64,000 nucleotides of DNA from the NCBI GenBank assembly GCA_964451925.1, contig CAYVKA010000007.1:1-64000 (forward strand), read 5' to 3'. This document shows positions 45,369 through 53,969 of the stretch, one piece after another. The position numbers were made by a program, and so were the translations under genes. A model generated the notes under the pieces. The model was not told where the DNA came from, did no database searches, and saw only the letters and a list, made by a program, of their open reading frames with translations. The stretch's first letter is position 1. Each line of letters starts with the position of its first letter. The DNA is from Nevskia sp964451925 (GTDB taxonomy: Bacteria; Pseudomonadota; Gammaproteobacteria; Nevskiales; Nevskiaceae).

Positions 45369-46820
45369 TCACGCCTCGTGGGCGCGCAGGAAGCGGAAGA
45401 ATTCCACGCCCTCGCGCAGGCGGCGCTTCATCATCTCCCAGCTGGCCAGCATTTCCTTGACGATTTCCCAGATCTTGCTGGGACGGAAGTAGAAGCGCTT
45501 GTAGAACACTTCCATGCTGTGGAAGATTTCTTCCTTGGACAGGTGCGGATAGCTGATTGCGGCAAGCTGCACGCCCTTGTCGTTGACCAGGTTGACCGCG
45601 TCATTCTCCTTCAGCCAGCCGTTGTCCACCGCCTGCTTGTACAGCGTGGTGCCGGGGTAGGGCGCGGCCAGCGACACCTGGATGGTGTGCGGGTTGATCG
45701 ACTTGGCGAAGTCGATGGTCTTCTGGATCGTTTCCTTGGTCTCGCCGGGCAGGCCGAGGATGAAGGTGCCGTGGATCAGGATGCCGAGCTTGCGGCAGTC
45801 CTCGGTGAAGCGCCGCGCGATATCGGTGCGCAGGCCCTTCTTGATGTTGAGCAGGATCTGGTCGTCGCCGGACTCGTAGCCCACCAGCAGCAGGCGCAGG
45901 CCGTTGTCCTTCATGATCTTCAGCGACTCGTACGGCACGTTGGCCTTGGCGTTGCAGGACCAGGTCATGCCCAGCTTGCCCAGGCCGCGCGCGATCTCGT
46001 GTACGCGCTCCATGTTGGAGCTGTCGGTGAAGGTGTCGTCGTCGAACATGATCTCCCGCACTTCGGGCATGTTCTCCTTGATCCACTTCACTTCGGCGAT
46101 GACGCTCTCGGCCGAGCGCACGCGGTAGCGATGGCCGCCCACGGTCTGCGGCCACAGGCAGAAGGTGCACTTGGAACGGCAGCCGCGGCCGGTGTAGAAG
46201 CTCACGTACGGGTGCTTCAGGTAGCCGATGAAGTAGTTCTCGATCTTCAGGTCGCGCTTGTAGACCGGGGCGACGAACGGCAGTTCGTCCATGTTCTCGA
46301 TCATCGCGCGCGGCGTGTTGTGCTTCACCGTGCCGTCGTCGAGCTTGTAGCTCAGGCCGGTGATCTCGCTGAAGGGACGGCCTTCGGCCACTTCCTTGCA
46401 GGTGTAGTCGAATTCCTCGCGCGCCACGAAGTCGATGGCGTTGCTGGCCTTGAGCGAGCCGGTCGGGTCGACCGCCACCTTGGCGCCGACCAGGCCGATC
46501 TTGATGCCCGGCTTGCGCTGCTTGAGCAGTTCGCCGAACTTGGCGTCGGTGGGGAAGGAAGGGGTGCTGGTGTGCATGATCACCAGGTCGTAGTCCTGCG
46601 CGATCTTCAGCGTCTCTTCCACGCCGATCTCATCGGCCGGCGCGTCGAGCACGCGGCTGCCGGGCACCAGCGCGGCCGGCTGCGCCAGCCAGGTGGGGAA
46701 CCAGAACGACTTGATCTCGCGCTTGGCCTGGTAACGGCTGCCGGCGCCGCCGTCGAATCCATCAAACGACGGGGCCTGCAGGAACAGCGTCTTCAGGTAC
46801 GAGGTGTTTGCGACAGTCAT
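45369..46820 (-). CDS. hpnJ: Hopanoid radical SAM protein HpnJ
   Basis: A 483-residue B12-binding-type radical SAM enzyme. N-terminal cobalamin-like domain (about residues 10-150), then the [4Fe-4S] motif C214-x3-C218-x2-C221 (CRSKCTFC), and YESGDDQILLNIKKG and ILGLPGETKET of the SAM barrel. HpnJ makes the bacteriohopanetetrol cyclitol ether head group by ring contraction after HpnI and HpnK. Start ATG 46820 overlaps the hpnI stop. The gene end lies 9 bases from the assembly gap but the reading frame closes normally. Confidence 0.93.
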   Translation of the reverse strand: MTVANTSYLKTLFLQAPSFDGFDGGAGSRYQAKREIKSFWFPTWLAQPAALVPGSRVLDAPADEIGVEETLKIAQDYDLVIMHTSTPSFPTDAKFGELLKQRKPGIKIGLVGAKVAVDPTGSLKASNAIDFVAREEFDYTCKEVAEGRPFSEITGLSYKLDDGTVKHNTPRAMIENMDELPFVAPVYKRDLKIENYFIGYLKHPYVSFYTGRGCRSKCTFCLWPQTVGGHRYRVRSAESVIAEVKWIKENMPEVREIMFDDDTFTDSSNMERVHEIARGLGKLGMTWSCNAKANVPYESLKIMKDNGLRLLLVGYESGDDQILLNIKKGLRTDIARRFTEDCRKLGILIHGTFILGLPGETKETIQKTIDFAKSINPHTIQVSLAAPYPGTTLYKQAVDNGWLKENDAVNLVNDKGVQLAAISYPHLSKEEIFHSMEVFYKRFYFRPSKIWEIVKEMLASWEMMKRRLREGVEFFRFLRAHEA

Positions 46821-48043
46821 TGCACGGAGTCCGGATTGGGTAACGAAGTCGGGGGAGAAGTGGTGGACGGATGGCGCAGCGCGGGCGCGGTGCGCTCGGC
46901 GGCGGAATCCAGGATCTGGTTGCGCCAGCGCACCCGCGAACCGGTCAGGGCCACGGCCCACTCCGCCAGCAGCAGGGTGTCGCGCCAGGGCACCAGCATC
47001 GCTTCAAGAGCGGGAGTAGGCTCAAGCCTCCACTGGCGTTGCAGGTAATGTAACACAACGCGGGCAGTCGCCCCGATGGCGGCGATGGCCAGGCACAGGC
47101 CGGTCTGCGCCAGCGCCAGGCCGGCGGCGAGCACCGGGAAGGTGAAGGTGACGAAGGTGAAGGCGAAGCCGGCCGGCTCGGCGGCGCGGATGGTGCGCAG
47201 CCAGCGCAGCTCGTGATCCCACAGGCCCGCCAGCGTGCTGTCGGTGACGTCGGTGGTGACCACCACATCGGACAGCACCGTGCGCAGGCCCTGCAGGCGC
47301 GTGAACTCGCCCAGCCAGAAGTCGTCCGCCAGCAGGTCGTTCAATGCTTCGAAACCGCCTGCGGCCTGCAGTGAATCGCGGCGCAGCGCGATGGTCGAGC
47401 CGAACGAGAAGCGGGTCGAGCCCAAGGCATGCGACACCTGCACCGATGGCGCGAACCAGTCATCGATGAACAGCGCGCCGAAGCGCGACCACAGGCCCTT
47501 GCGCGGTACTCCACGATACAGGCAGGTGACCACGCCGACGCCGGGATCGGCCAGCGGTGCGGTGACGCGGCGCAGGTAGTCGCTGCTGACGCCGATGTCG
47601 CTGTCGGCCAGCACCAGCCAGTCGTGGCGCGCGTACGGCAGCATGTTGCGCAGGTTGCTGACCTTGAGATTGGCGCCGTGCACCTGCGGCTCGACCACCA
47701 GTTGCAGGTCCAGCGCCGGGAACTCGGCCTGCAGCCGCTGCACCACGGCGATGGCGGGGTCCTGAGGGTCGCGCACGCCGAACAGCAGCTGGTAGCAGGG
47801 ATGGGACTGCAGGCAGAAGCTGCGTAGGTTGTCGTACAGCGCCGGCTCGTCGCCGCACAAGGGCTTGAGCACGCTGACCGGGCGCGGGCTGCCGCTGCGG
47901 AGGGCGGCATGGCGCAGACCCATCAGGGCCGCATCGCTGGCTCTGCGCACACCGTTCAGTACGGCATAGATCGCAAAGCAGGCATAGCCTGCTGCCGCTG
48001 CGGCCAAACCGGTCCCGATCAGGATGGAAAGGTGCTGGATCAT
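46817..48043 (-). CDS. hpnI: Hopanoid glycosyltransferase HpnI
   Basis: A 408-residue GT2 (ceramide glucosyltransferase-like) membrane enzyme. N-terminal membrane helix (residues 5-28), PVSVLKPLCGDEP, the metal motif LADSDIGVSSDYL, and HELRWLRTIR (the (Q/R)-x2-RW type motif), then C-terminal helices. HpnI adds an N-acetylglucosamine-type sugar to bacteriohopanetetrol. First gene of unit 2; transcription starts somewhere in 48050-48120, where AT-rich sequence includes TAAAAT on the minus strand. Confidence 0.92.
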   Translation of the reverse strand: MIQHLSILIGTGLAAAAAGYACFAIYAVLNGVRRASDAALMGLRHAALRSGSPRPVSVLKPLCGDEPALYDNLRSFCLQSHPCYQLLFGVRDPQDPAIAVVQRLQAEFPALDLQLVVEPQVHGANLKVSNLRNMLPYARHDWLVLADSDIGVSSDYLRRVTAPLADPGVGVVTCLYRGVPRKGLWSRFGALFIDDWFAPSVQVSHALGSTRFSFGSTIALRRDSLQAAGGFEALNDLLADDFWLGEFTRLQGLRTVLSDVVVTTDVTDSTLAGLWDHELRWLRTIRAAEPAGFAFTFVTFTFPVLAAGLALAQTGLCLAIAAIGATARVVLHYLQRQWRLEPTPALEAMLVPWRDTLLLAEWAVALTGSRVRWRNQILDSAAERTAPALRHPSTTSPPTSLPNPDSVQ

Positions 48044-48179
48044 GGGGGCGGACTTGGTGTCCAGTGTGAATTTTACAATACCCGAGACTACAATTGCATG
48101 ATTTTATGATGAGTTCTGTGCTTTGTGCCCCATTGTAAGGCACAGCGTAAGCTTTTGATTGCCAACGGCGGGTCCCCTG

Positions 48180-48668
48180 ATGAAATTGCCGCTCGTACCG
48201 AGATGGTGCGTCTGTTGCCTGTTGTTTCTGGTGCCCATGCTGGCGCGCGCCGAGCCGGCCGACGGCATCGTCGGCAACTGGCTGGTGCAGAGCGCCGACG
48301 CGGTGATCCGCATCGAACGGCACGGCGACAGCTACGACGGCACCATCGCCTGGCAGTTGCGCAACACCTACGGCCCGGAGGACGGCCCGGAGCTGGACGG
48401 CAAGACGGTCACCGACCGCAACAATCCCGATCCGGCGCTACGCTCACGGCCGCTGGACGGGCTGCGCCTGATGTGGGGCCTGCGCTACGACGCCGATGCA
48501 CAGCAATGGACCGATGGCCATGTCTACGATTCCGACAACGGCCATGTGTTCCGCTGCCAGATGCGCCTGCTTGACCCCAATCATCTGCGTCTGCGCGGTT
48601 ATCTCGGCATCACCCTGTTCGGCGGCAGCAGCACCTGGACCCGGGTCGACAAGGTTCCGCCGTCATGA
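48180..48668 (+). CDS. DUF2147 family secreted protein
   Basis: A 162-residue protein with a signal peptide ending LARA-EPADG and a DUF2147 domain (GNWLVQSADAVIRIERHGDSYDGTIAW, VYDSDNGHVFRCQMRLLDPNHLRLRGYLG). DUF2147 proteins are small lipocalin-like beta barrels exported to the periplasm with unknown ligand. The ATG at 48180 is preferred over an in-frame TTG at 48159. It is divergent from hpnI and precedes mvaD by 175 bases, so it may be transcribed separately; a hydrophobic-ligand carrier role is inference. Confidence 0.8.
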   Translation: MKLPLVPRWCVCCLLFLVPMLARAEPADGIVGNWLVQSADAVIRIERHGDSYDGTIAWQLRNTYGPEDGPELDGKTVTDRNNPDPALRSRPLDGLRLMWGLRYDADAQQWTDGHVYDSDNGHVFRCQMRLLDPNHLRLRGYLGITLFGGSSTWTRVDKVPPS

Positions 48669-48721
48669 CAGGGCTGCGATCGCGGCGACGCACCGGCACC
48701 GTGCACGGCAGCGGCCGGCTT

Positions 48722-48730
48722 TGCTAAAAT
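48722..48730 (+). promoter_or_regulatory. Extended -10 promoter before the mevalonate operon
   Basis: TGCTAAAAT is an extended -10 (TGN plus TAAAAT), placed 114 bases before the mvaD start and after the DUF2147 stop. The same GCTAAAATGCG word occurs before apt. Confidence 0.45.
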
Positions 48731-48843
48731 GCGACCATCATGATTGCCCCAAGCAATGCGGCGCCGGGTGGCGCGCAAGCTCTGTAAGTGCTTGATCTGC
48801 TGCCCTTATCCTCCCCGGAAACCGCCTTTATCCCGATCTTCCC

Positions 48844-49875
48844 ATGAATTCCGAGCCCCGCGCCGTGGTCCTCGGCGAGCACTGCGCTTTGGCGCAAGCC
48901 CAGCCCAACATCGCCCTGGTCAAATACTGGGGCAAGCGTGACGCCGCGCTCAACCTGCCGGTGGTCGGCTCCATCTCGATCACGCTGGACGCGCTGTGGA
49001 CGCGCACCCGAGTCAGTTTCGAGCCGGGGCTGGAACAGGACCAGGTCAGCCTCAACGGCCGCGTCGACGCCGCCGAGGCGCGGCGCGTCAGCGCCGGCCT
49101 GGATCTGCTGCGCCAGCGCGCCGGCGTGAATTGGCGAGCGCGTGTCGACAGCCGCAACAACTTCCCCACCGCCGCCGGCCTGGCTTCGTCGGCCTCCGGT
49201 TTCGCCGCGCTGATCCATGCCGGCGCGCAGGCCCTGCGCCTGGATCTGGGCGATGCCGAAAAGTCCGTGCTGGCGCGGCGCTGCTCCGGCTCGGCCGCGC
49301 GCTCGATCTTCGGCGGCTACGTCGAGTGGGCCCACGGCCGGCTGGCCGATGGCAGCGACTCGGTGGCCAGCCCGCTGCTCGATGCCGCGGCCTGGCCATT
49401 GCGCGTGGCAGTGGCCATCACTTCGACTGCGGCCAAGGAGATCGGCTCCAGCGAAGGCATGCGCCGCACCGCGCAGACCTCGCCCTACCAGTCGGCCTGG
49501 ATCGACACCCAGGAGGCCGACCTGGCGGCGGCGCGCAGTGCCATCCTGGCGCGCGACTTCACGGCGCTGGCCGCGGTATCCGAACACAGCTGCCTGAAGA
49601 TGCATGCGCTGGCGCTGGCGGCGCAGCCCGGCCTGCTGTACTGGAATGGCGCTTCGGTGGAGTGCATGCGGCGCGTGCGCGCGCTGCGCGGGCAGGGCGT
49701 GCCGGTGTTCTTCACCGTCGACGCCGGGCCGCAGGTCAAGGCGGTGTGCGAGCCTGCCGCCGTCGAGCAGGTCAAGGCGGCGCTGCGCGAGGTCCCGGGC
49801 GTGCTCGACGTGGTCGAGACCGGCCTCGGCGGCGGCGCGCGCGATCTCGCTGAAGCGGAGTTCGCCGCCGCATGA
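48844..49875 (+). CDS. mvaD: Diphosphomevalonate decarboxylase
   Basis: A 343-residue GHMP-fold enzyme that decarboxylates mevalonate diphosphate to IPP. AQPNIALVKYWGKRD near the N-terminus, the phosphate loop NNFPTAAGLASSASGFAAL, and the catalytic Asp in FFTVDAGPQ (usually DAGPN, so Asn to Gln here). The ribosome site is not obvious. It is the first of five consecutive mevalonate genes; its stop overlaps the phosphomevalonate kinase start (ATGATGA). Confidence 0.93.
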   Translation: MNSEPRAVVLGEHCALAQAQPNIALVKYWGKRDAALNLPVVGSISITLDALWTRTRVSFEPGLEQDQVSLNGRVDAAEARRVSAGLDLLRQRAGVNWRARVDSRNNFPTAAGLASSASGFAALIHAGAQALRLDLGDAEKSVLARRCSGSAARSIFGGYVEWAHGRLADGSDSVASPLLDAAAWPLRVAVAITSTAAKEIGSSEGMRRTAQTSPYQSAWIDTQEADLAAARSAILARDFTALAAVSEHSCLKMHALALAAQPGLLYWNGASVECMRRVRALRGQGVPVFFTVDAGPQVKAVCEPAAVEQVKAALREVPGVLDVVETGLGGGARDLAEAEFAAA

Positions 49876-50948
49876 TGAACGTAACCGCCAGTACGCCGGG
49901 AAAGCTGGTGCTGCTCGGCGACTATGCCGTGCTCGAGGGCGCCCCGGCGCTGGTGATGGCGGTCAACCGCCACGCCAAGGTGCGGATCTCGGCCCGCGCC
50001 GGCGGTATGGCTGAGGTCAGCGCCCCGGAGATGAAGGTGTCGCAGGTGCCGCTGCGCATCGGCGCCGACGGGGTGCCGGAATGGCTCGGCACCGCGGAGC
50101 AGGCGGCGGCGCTGCGGCTGGTGGACCAGACGCTGCGCGGCCTGGCCCACGAGGGCCTGGCGCCGGAGCCCGGCCGCGGCTTCAGCCTGCACCTGGACAC
50201 CGCGGAGTTCTTCGACCAGGGCAGCGAGGGCCTGGCCAAGCTGGGCCTGGGCTCCAGCGCCGCCCTCACCGTGGCCCTGGCCTCGGCCATGGCGGTGTTC
50301 GTCGGCCGCGGCGCCGCCACCGCCAACCGCCGCGTCTGGCTGGAGCACCTGCTGCAGCTGCACCGCGGATTTCAGGGTGGCCACGGCAGCGGCGTCGACG
50401 TCGCCGCCGGCCTCATCGGCGGCGTGATTTCCTATCGCCTGCTGGAAGGCGGCACCCAGCCGCGGTTCGAGCCGGTGAACTGGCCCAGCGAGGTCCATTC
50501 GCTGTTCGTCTGGTCCGGCCGCTCGGCTTCCACCTCGAATTTCCTCGAACGCCTGGCCTTGTGGCGCACCACGCATGGCGCGGAGTATGCAAGCCATATG
50601 GAGGCCTTGAGCGCGATTGCGCGCCAGGCTTCGGAGGCGGTGATGCACGAACAGGGCAGGGGTTTCGTCGAGGCGGCGGGTGCCTATGCCGAGGCCCTGC
50701 GCGCGTTCGGCGCCGCCTGTGGCCTGGACATCTTTTCGGCCGAGCATGTCCAGCTGGGACAGCTGGCGGCCCGTGCCGGCGTCCGCTACAAGCCCTGCGG
50801 CGCCGGCGGCGGCGATTTCGGCGTGGCGTTCTCGCTGGAGCCGGAACGCTTGGAGCACCTGGCGCGGGACGTCACCGCGGCGGGCTTCCGTTGCGTGCCG
50901 CTGGCGGTGGACGAGCAGGGTTTGCACCTGGAATACACCGGATACTGA
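49872..50948 (+). CDS. mvaK2: Phosphomevalonate kinase
   Basis: A 358-residue GHMP kinase that phosphorylates mevalonate 5-phosphate. It begins with the substrate motif TASTPGKLVLLGDYAVLEG, has the ATP loop KLGLGSSAALTVALAS, and GHGSGVDVAAGLIGG with its catalytic Asp, and ends with CGAGGGDFGVAF. ATG 49875 is equally possible. It lies between mvaD and the reductase-kinase fusion, so the operon holds three separate GHMP domains. Confidence 0.9.
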   Translation: MMNVTASTPGKLVLLGDYAVLEGAPALVMAVNRHAKVRISARAGGMAEVSAPEMKVSQVPLRIGADGVPEWLGTAEQAAALRLVDQTLRGLAHEGLAPEPGRGFSLHLDTAEFFDQGSEGLAKLGLGSSAALTVALASAMAVFVGRGAATANRRVWLEHLLQLHRGFQGGHGSGVDVAAGLIGGVISYRLLEGGTQPRFEPVNWPSEVHSLFVWSGRSASTSNFLERLALWRTTHGAEYASHMEALSAIARQASEAVMHEQGRGFVEAAGAYAEALRAFGAACGLDIFSAEHVQLGQLAARAGVRYKPCGAGGGDFGVAFSLEPERLEHLARDVTAAGFRCVPLAVDEQGLHLEYTGY

Positions 50949-51013
50949 TTTGCTGCATCCAACCAAGGGCCGGCCTGTCCCCCGTGCCGGTCCCTGAAGG
51001 AGCTGAAGAAACA

Positions 51014-53275
51014 ATGAACAATAGCGAAAGGTCGCGGTTCCCGGAGTTCTACAAGCTGTCGGTGTCGGACCGCGTGCGCGTGATCCACGAGCGCGGCTGG
51101 CTGTCGGCCGAGGACTACCAGGCGCTGATCTCCGGCGAGCACACGCTGAAGATCCACAAAGCCGACAAGATGATCGAGAACGTGGTCGGCGTGATGGGTC
51201 TGCCGGTCGGCCTCGGCCTCAATTTCCTGGTCAACGGCCGCGACTACATCGTGCCGCTGGTGGTGGAGGAGCCTTCCATCGTCGCCGCGCTGTCCTCTGC
51301 GGCCAAGGTGGTGCGCAGCGCCGGCGGCTTCAGCGTCGACAGTACCGAGCCGGTGCTGATCGGCCAGGTGCAGGTGGTGGACGTGCCGCACGTGGCCAAG
51401 GCCAAGGCGGCGCTGCTGCAGCGCAAGGGCGAGTTGCTCAACCTGGCCAACAGCCTGCATCCGCAGATGGTGGCCCGGGGTGGCGGAGCCAACGACCTGG
51501 AAGTGCACCTGCACGCCCGCCCGGAAGGCGGCGACATGCTGGTGGTGCACCTGCTGGTCGATACCCGCGACGCCATGGGCGCCAACCTGGTCAACACCAT
51601 GTGCGAGGGCATCGCCTCGCTGGTCGAGTCGATCACCGGCGGCCGCGTGTTCCTGCGCATCCTGTCCAACCTGACCGACCGCGCCATGGTGCGCGCGCGC
51701 TGCGTCATCCCGGTGGACAAGCTCGGCGGCCGCCAGGGTTACACCGGCGAGGAAGTGCGCGACGGCGTGATCCTGGCCAACGAATTCGCCAGCATCGACC
51801 CCTATCGCGCCGCCACCCACAACAAGGGCGTGATGAACGGCGTCGATGCCGTGGCCCTGGCCACCGGCAACGACTGGCGCGCCATCGAGTCGGCGGCCCA
51901 TGCCTACGCCGCGCGCGGCGGCCGCTATACCTCCCTGACCCGCTGGTATAAGGGAGAGAACGGCGAACTGGTGGGCGAGCTGGACATCCCGATGAAGGTC
52001 GGCACGGTCGGCGGCCCGCTGCAGTCCAATGCCACCGTGGCGCTGAACCTGCGCCTGCTCGGCGTGAAGGGCGCGCGCGAACTGGCCGAGGTGATGGGCG
52101 CGGTGGGCCTGGCGCAGAATTTCTCCGCCCTGCGCGCGCTGGTCACCGAGGGCATCCAGCAGGGGCATATGACGCTGCACGCGCGCAGCGTCGCCGTCGC
52201 CGCCGGCGCCACGCCGGAGATCTTCGACACCGTGGTCGAGCGCCTGGTGGAAAGCGGCGAGATCAAGATCTGGAAAGCGCAGGAAATCGTGGTGCAGGTG
52301 CGCAAGGAGGCCCGCGGCGCCGCCGCCGAGACCATTCCCGACCACGCCGGCCGCGGCTTCGGCAAGATCATCCTGCTGGGCGAGCATGCCGTGGTCTACG
52401 GCAGCCACGCCATCGCCGCGCCGGTGCCGCTGGCGGTGCGCGCCGCGGTGCAGGAGACCAAGTCCGGCGGCGTCGACATGATGATCCCGCGCTGGGGCGT
52501 GGAGTACCGCCTGCACCGCGATCCGGCGCACCGCGATTCGTTCCAGCGCTCGCTCGGCATCATCTTCGACACCCTCGGCCTGACCGAGCGCTCGGTGCGC
52601 ATCGAGGTGTTTCCCAACGTGCCGCGCGCCATGGGCCTGGGGGGGTCCGCCGCCATGGCGGTGGCGATCATCCGCGCCCTCGACCAGCACTTCAGGCTGG
52701 GACTGAGCGACGCTCAGGTCAACGAGCTGGCGTACAGCTGCGAGAAGGTGGCGCACGGCACGCCGTCCGGCATCGACAACACCATCGCCACCTATGGCAA
52801 GTTCGTGCTGTACAAGCGCGGCCAGGCCGAGGGCGAGGCGCCGCTGATGCGCGAACTGCACGTGCCCAAGCCGATCCCGATGGTGATCGGCATCAGCGGC
52901 AAGGAGAGCCTCACCGCCAAGACGGTCGGCGGCGTGCGCAGCGCCTGGCAGCGTGACCCCGAGCTGTACGAGCGCATCTTCCGCGAGATCGACCGCCTGA
53001 CGCTGCAGGGCGTGGAAGCGGTGCAGGGCAACGACCTGGAGCGCCTCGGCGACCTGATGAACATCTGCCACGGCCTGCTCAACGCGCTGCGCGTGTCGAG
53101 CTGGGAAGTGGAGGAGCTGGTGCAGATCGCGCGCGAGCACGGCGCGATCGGCGCCAAGCTCACCGGCGGCGGCGGCGGCGGCTCGATCATCGCGCTGTGC
53201 CCGGAGAATCCGGAGAAGGTGATCGGCGCAATGCGCGACGCCGGCTACCAGGGCATGGAGGTGAACATTGGATAG
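51014..53275 (+). CDS. mvaA: HMG-CoA reductase (class II)-mevalonate kinase fusion
   Basis: A 753-residue two-enzyme protein. Residues 1-430 are a class II HMG-CoA reductase with the catalytic set E86 (EEPSIVAA), K271 (HNKGVMNG), D287 (TGNDWRAIE) and H385 (GHMTLHAR), and DAMGANLVNTMCE. Residues about 440-753 are a mevalonate kinase: K451 in GKIILLGEHAVVYG, phosphate loop GLGGSAA (541-547) and catalytic D588 in PSGIDN. The same chain would reduce HMG-CoA to mevalonate and phosphorylate it. ATG 51014 has GGAG/GAAGAA upstream. A longer reading upstream is only another frame of the kinase gene. Confidence 0.93.
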   Translation: MNNSERSRFPEFYKLSVSDRVRVIHERGWLSAEDYQALISGEHTLKIHKADKMIENVVGVMGLPVGLGLNFLVNGRDYIVPLVVEEPSIVAALSSAAKVVRSAGGFSVDSTEPVLIGQVQVVDVPHVAKAKAALLQRKGELLNLANSLHPQMVARGGGANDLEVHLHARPEGGDMLVVHLLVDTRDAMGANLVNTMCEGIASLVESITGGRVFLRILSNLTDRAMVRARCVIPVDKLGGRQGYTGEEVRDGVILANEFASIDPYRAATHNKGVMNGVDAVALATGNDWRAIESAAHAYAARGGRYTSLTRWYKGENGELVGELDIPMKVGTVGGPLQSNATVALNLRLLGVKGARELAEVMGAVGLAQNFSALRALVTEGIQQGHMTLHARSVAVAAGATPEIFDTVVERLVESGEIKIWKAQEIVVQVRKEARGAAAETIPDHAGRGFGKIILLGEHAVVYGSHAIAAPVPLAVRAAVQETKSGGVDMMIPRWGVEYRLHRDPAHRDSFQRSLGIIFDTLGLTERSVRIEVFPNVPRAMGLGGSAAMAVAIIRALDQHFRLGLSDAQVNELAYSCEKVAHGTPSGIDNTIATYGKFVLYKRGQAEGEAPLMRELHVPKPIPMVIGISGKESLTAKTVGGVRSAWQRDPELYERIFREIDRLTLQGVEAVQGNDLERLGDLMNICHGLLNALRVSSWEVEELVQIAREHGAIGAKLTGGGGGGSIIALCPENPEKVIGAMRDAGYQGMEVNIG

Positions 53276-53867
53276 CATGGCCCTGGATACGGAAATGCAG
53301 GATGCCGATCGCATTGTTTCGTTCGACGACGAGCCGCTGGTGCTGGTCGACGAGCATGACCGCGAGATCGGCTACATGGACAAGGCCTCGGCCCATCTCG
53401 GCCACGGCACGCTGCACCGCGCCTTCTCGCTGTTTATCTTCAACCAGCACGGCGAGCTGCTGCTGCAGCAGCGGGCGCCGGGCAAGCGCCTGTGGCCGGG
53501 CTACTGGTCCAACACCTGCTGCAGCCACCCGCGCCGCGGCGAGACGCTGGATCACGCCATCCACCGCCGCCTCGACGAGGAACTGGGGCTGAAGACCGGC
53601 CTGCAGTTCCTGTTCAAGTTCCAGTACCAGGCGCAGTTTGACGCCGAAGGCGCCGAGCACGAGCTGTGCTGGGTCTACGCCGGCCGCAGCGACCAGCGGG
53701 CGCGGGTCAACGTCAACGAAATTTCCGGTCTGCGCTACATCGCCCCGGACGCCCTGGACGCGGAAATGGCGGCGCATCCCGAGGCTTTCACGCCCTGGTT
53801 CAAGATCGAATGGGCGCGCATCCGCCGCGACCACCCCGGGGTGTTACAGCCCCTGCCGCGGCCGTAG
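53268..53867 (+). CDS. idi: Isopentenyl-diphosphate delta-isomerase, type I
   Basis: A 199-residue Nudix-fold isomerase interconverting IPP and DMAPP, needed because the mevalonate route yields only IPP. LVLVDEHDREIG, KRLWPGYWSNTCCSHPRRGE (active-site Cys and metal His) and HELCWVYAG are diagnostic of type I. Start TTG 53268 is preferred to ATG 53277: GGAGG at 53257-53261 is 6 bases from TTG but 15 from ATG. The start lies inside the end of the preceding gene. Type I is the rarer bacterial form in mevalonate users, where type II (Fni) is common. Confidence 0.93.
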   Translation: MDSMALDTEMQDADRIVSFDDEPLVLVDEHDREIGYMDKASAHLGHGTLHRAFSLFIFNQHGELLLQQRAPGKRLWPGYWSNTCCSHPRRGETLDHAIHRRLDEELGLKTGLQFLFKFQYQAQFDAEGAEHELCWVYAGRSDQRARVNVNEISGLRYIAPDALDAEMAAHPEAFTPWFKIEWARIRRDHPGVLQPLPRP

Positions 53868-53969
53868 GCCGGTGCCGGCGGCGGAAGTGTGACAAAATTG
53901 GTTACTTGAGATTGTCGATCAATCCCCCACGAATGCTGTCCAAGCTGTATTCCTGAATCCGGAGAATCC

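Noticed and set aside
44811..47048. 745-codon open frame crossing the N gap
   Set aside because: It reads through undetermined bases and is antisense to hpnJ and hpnK.
50081..51013. Upstream extension of the reductase-kinase frame by 311 codons
   Set aside because: It is the phosphomevalonate kinase gene read in another frame; ATG 51014 with a ribosome site begins the reductase domain.
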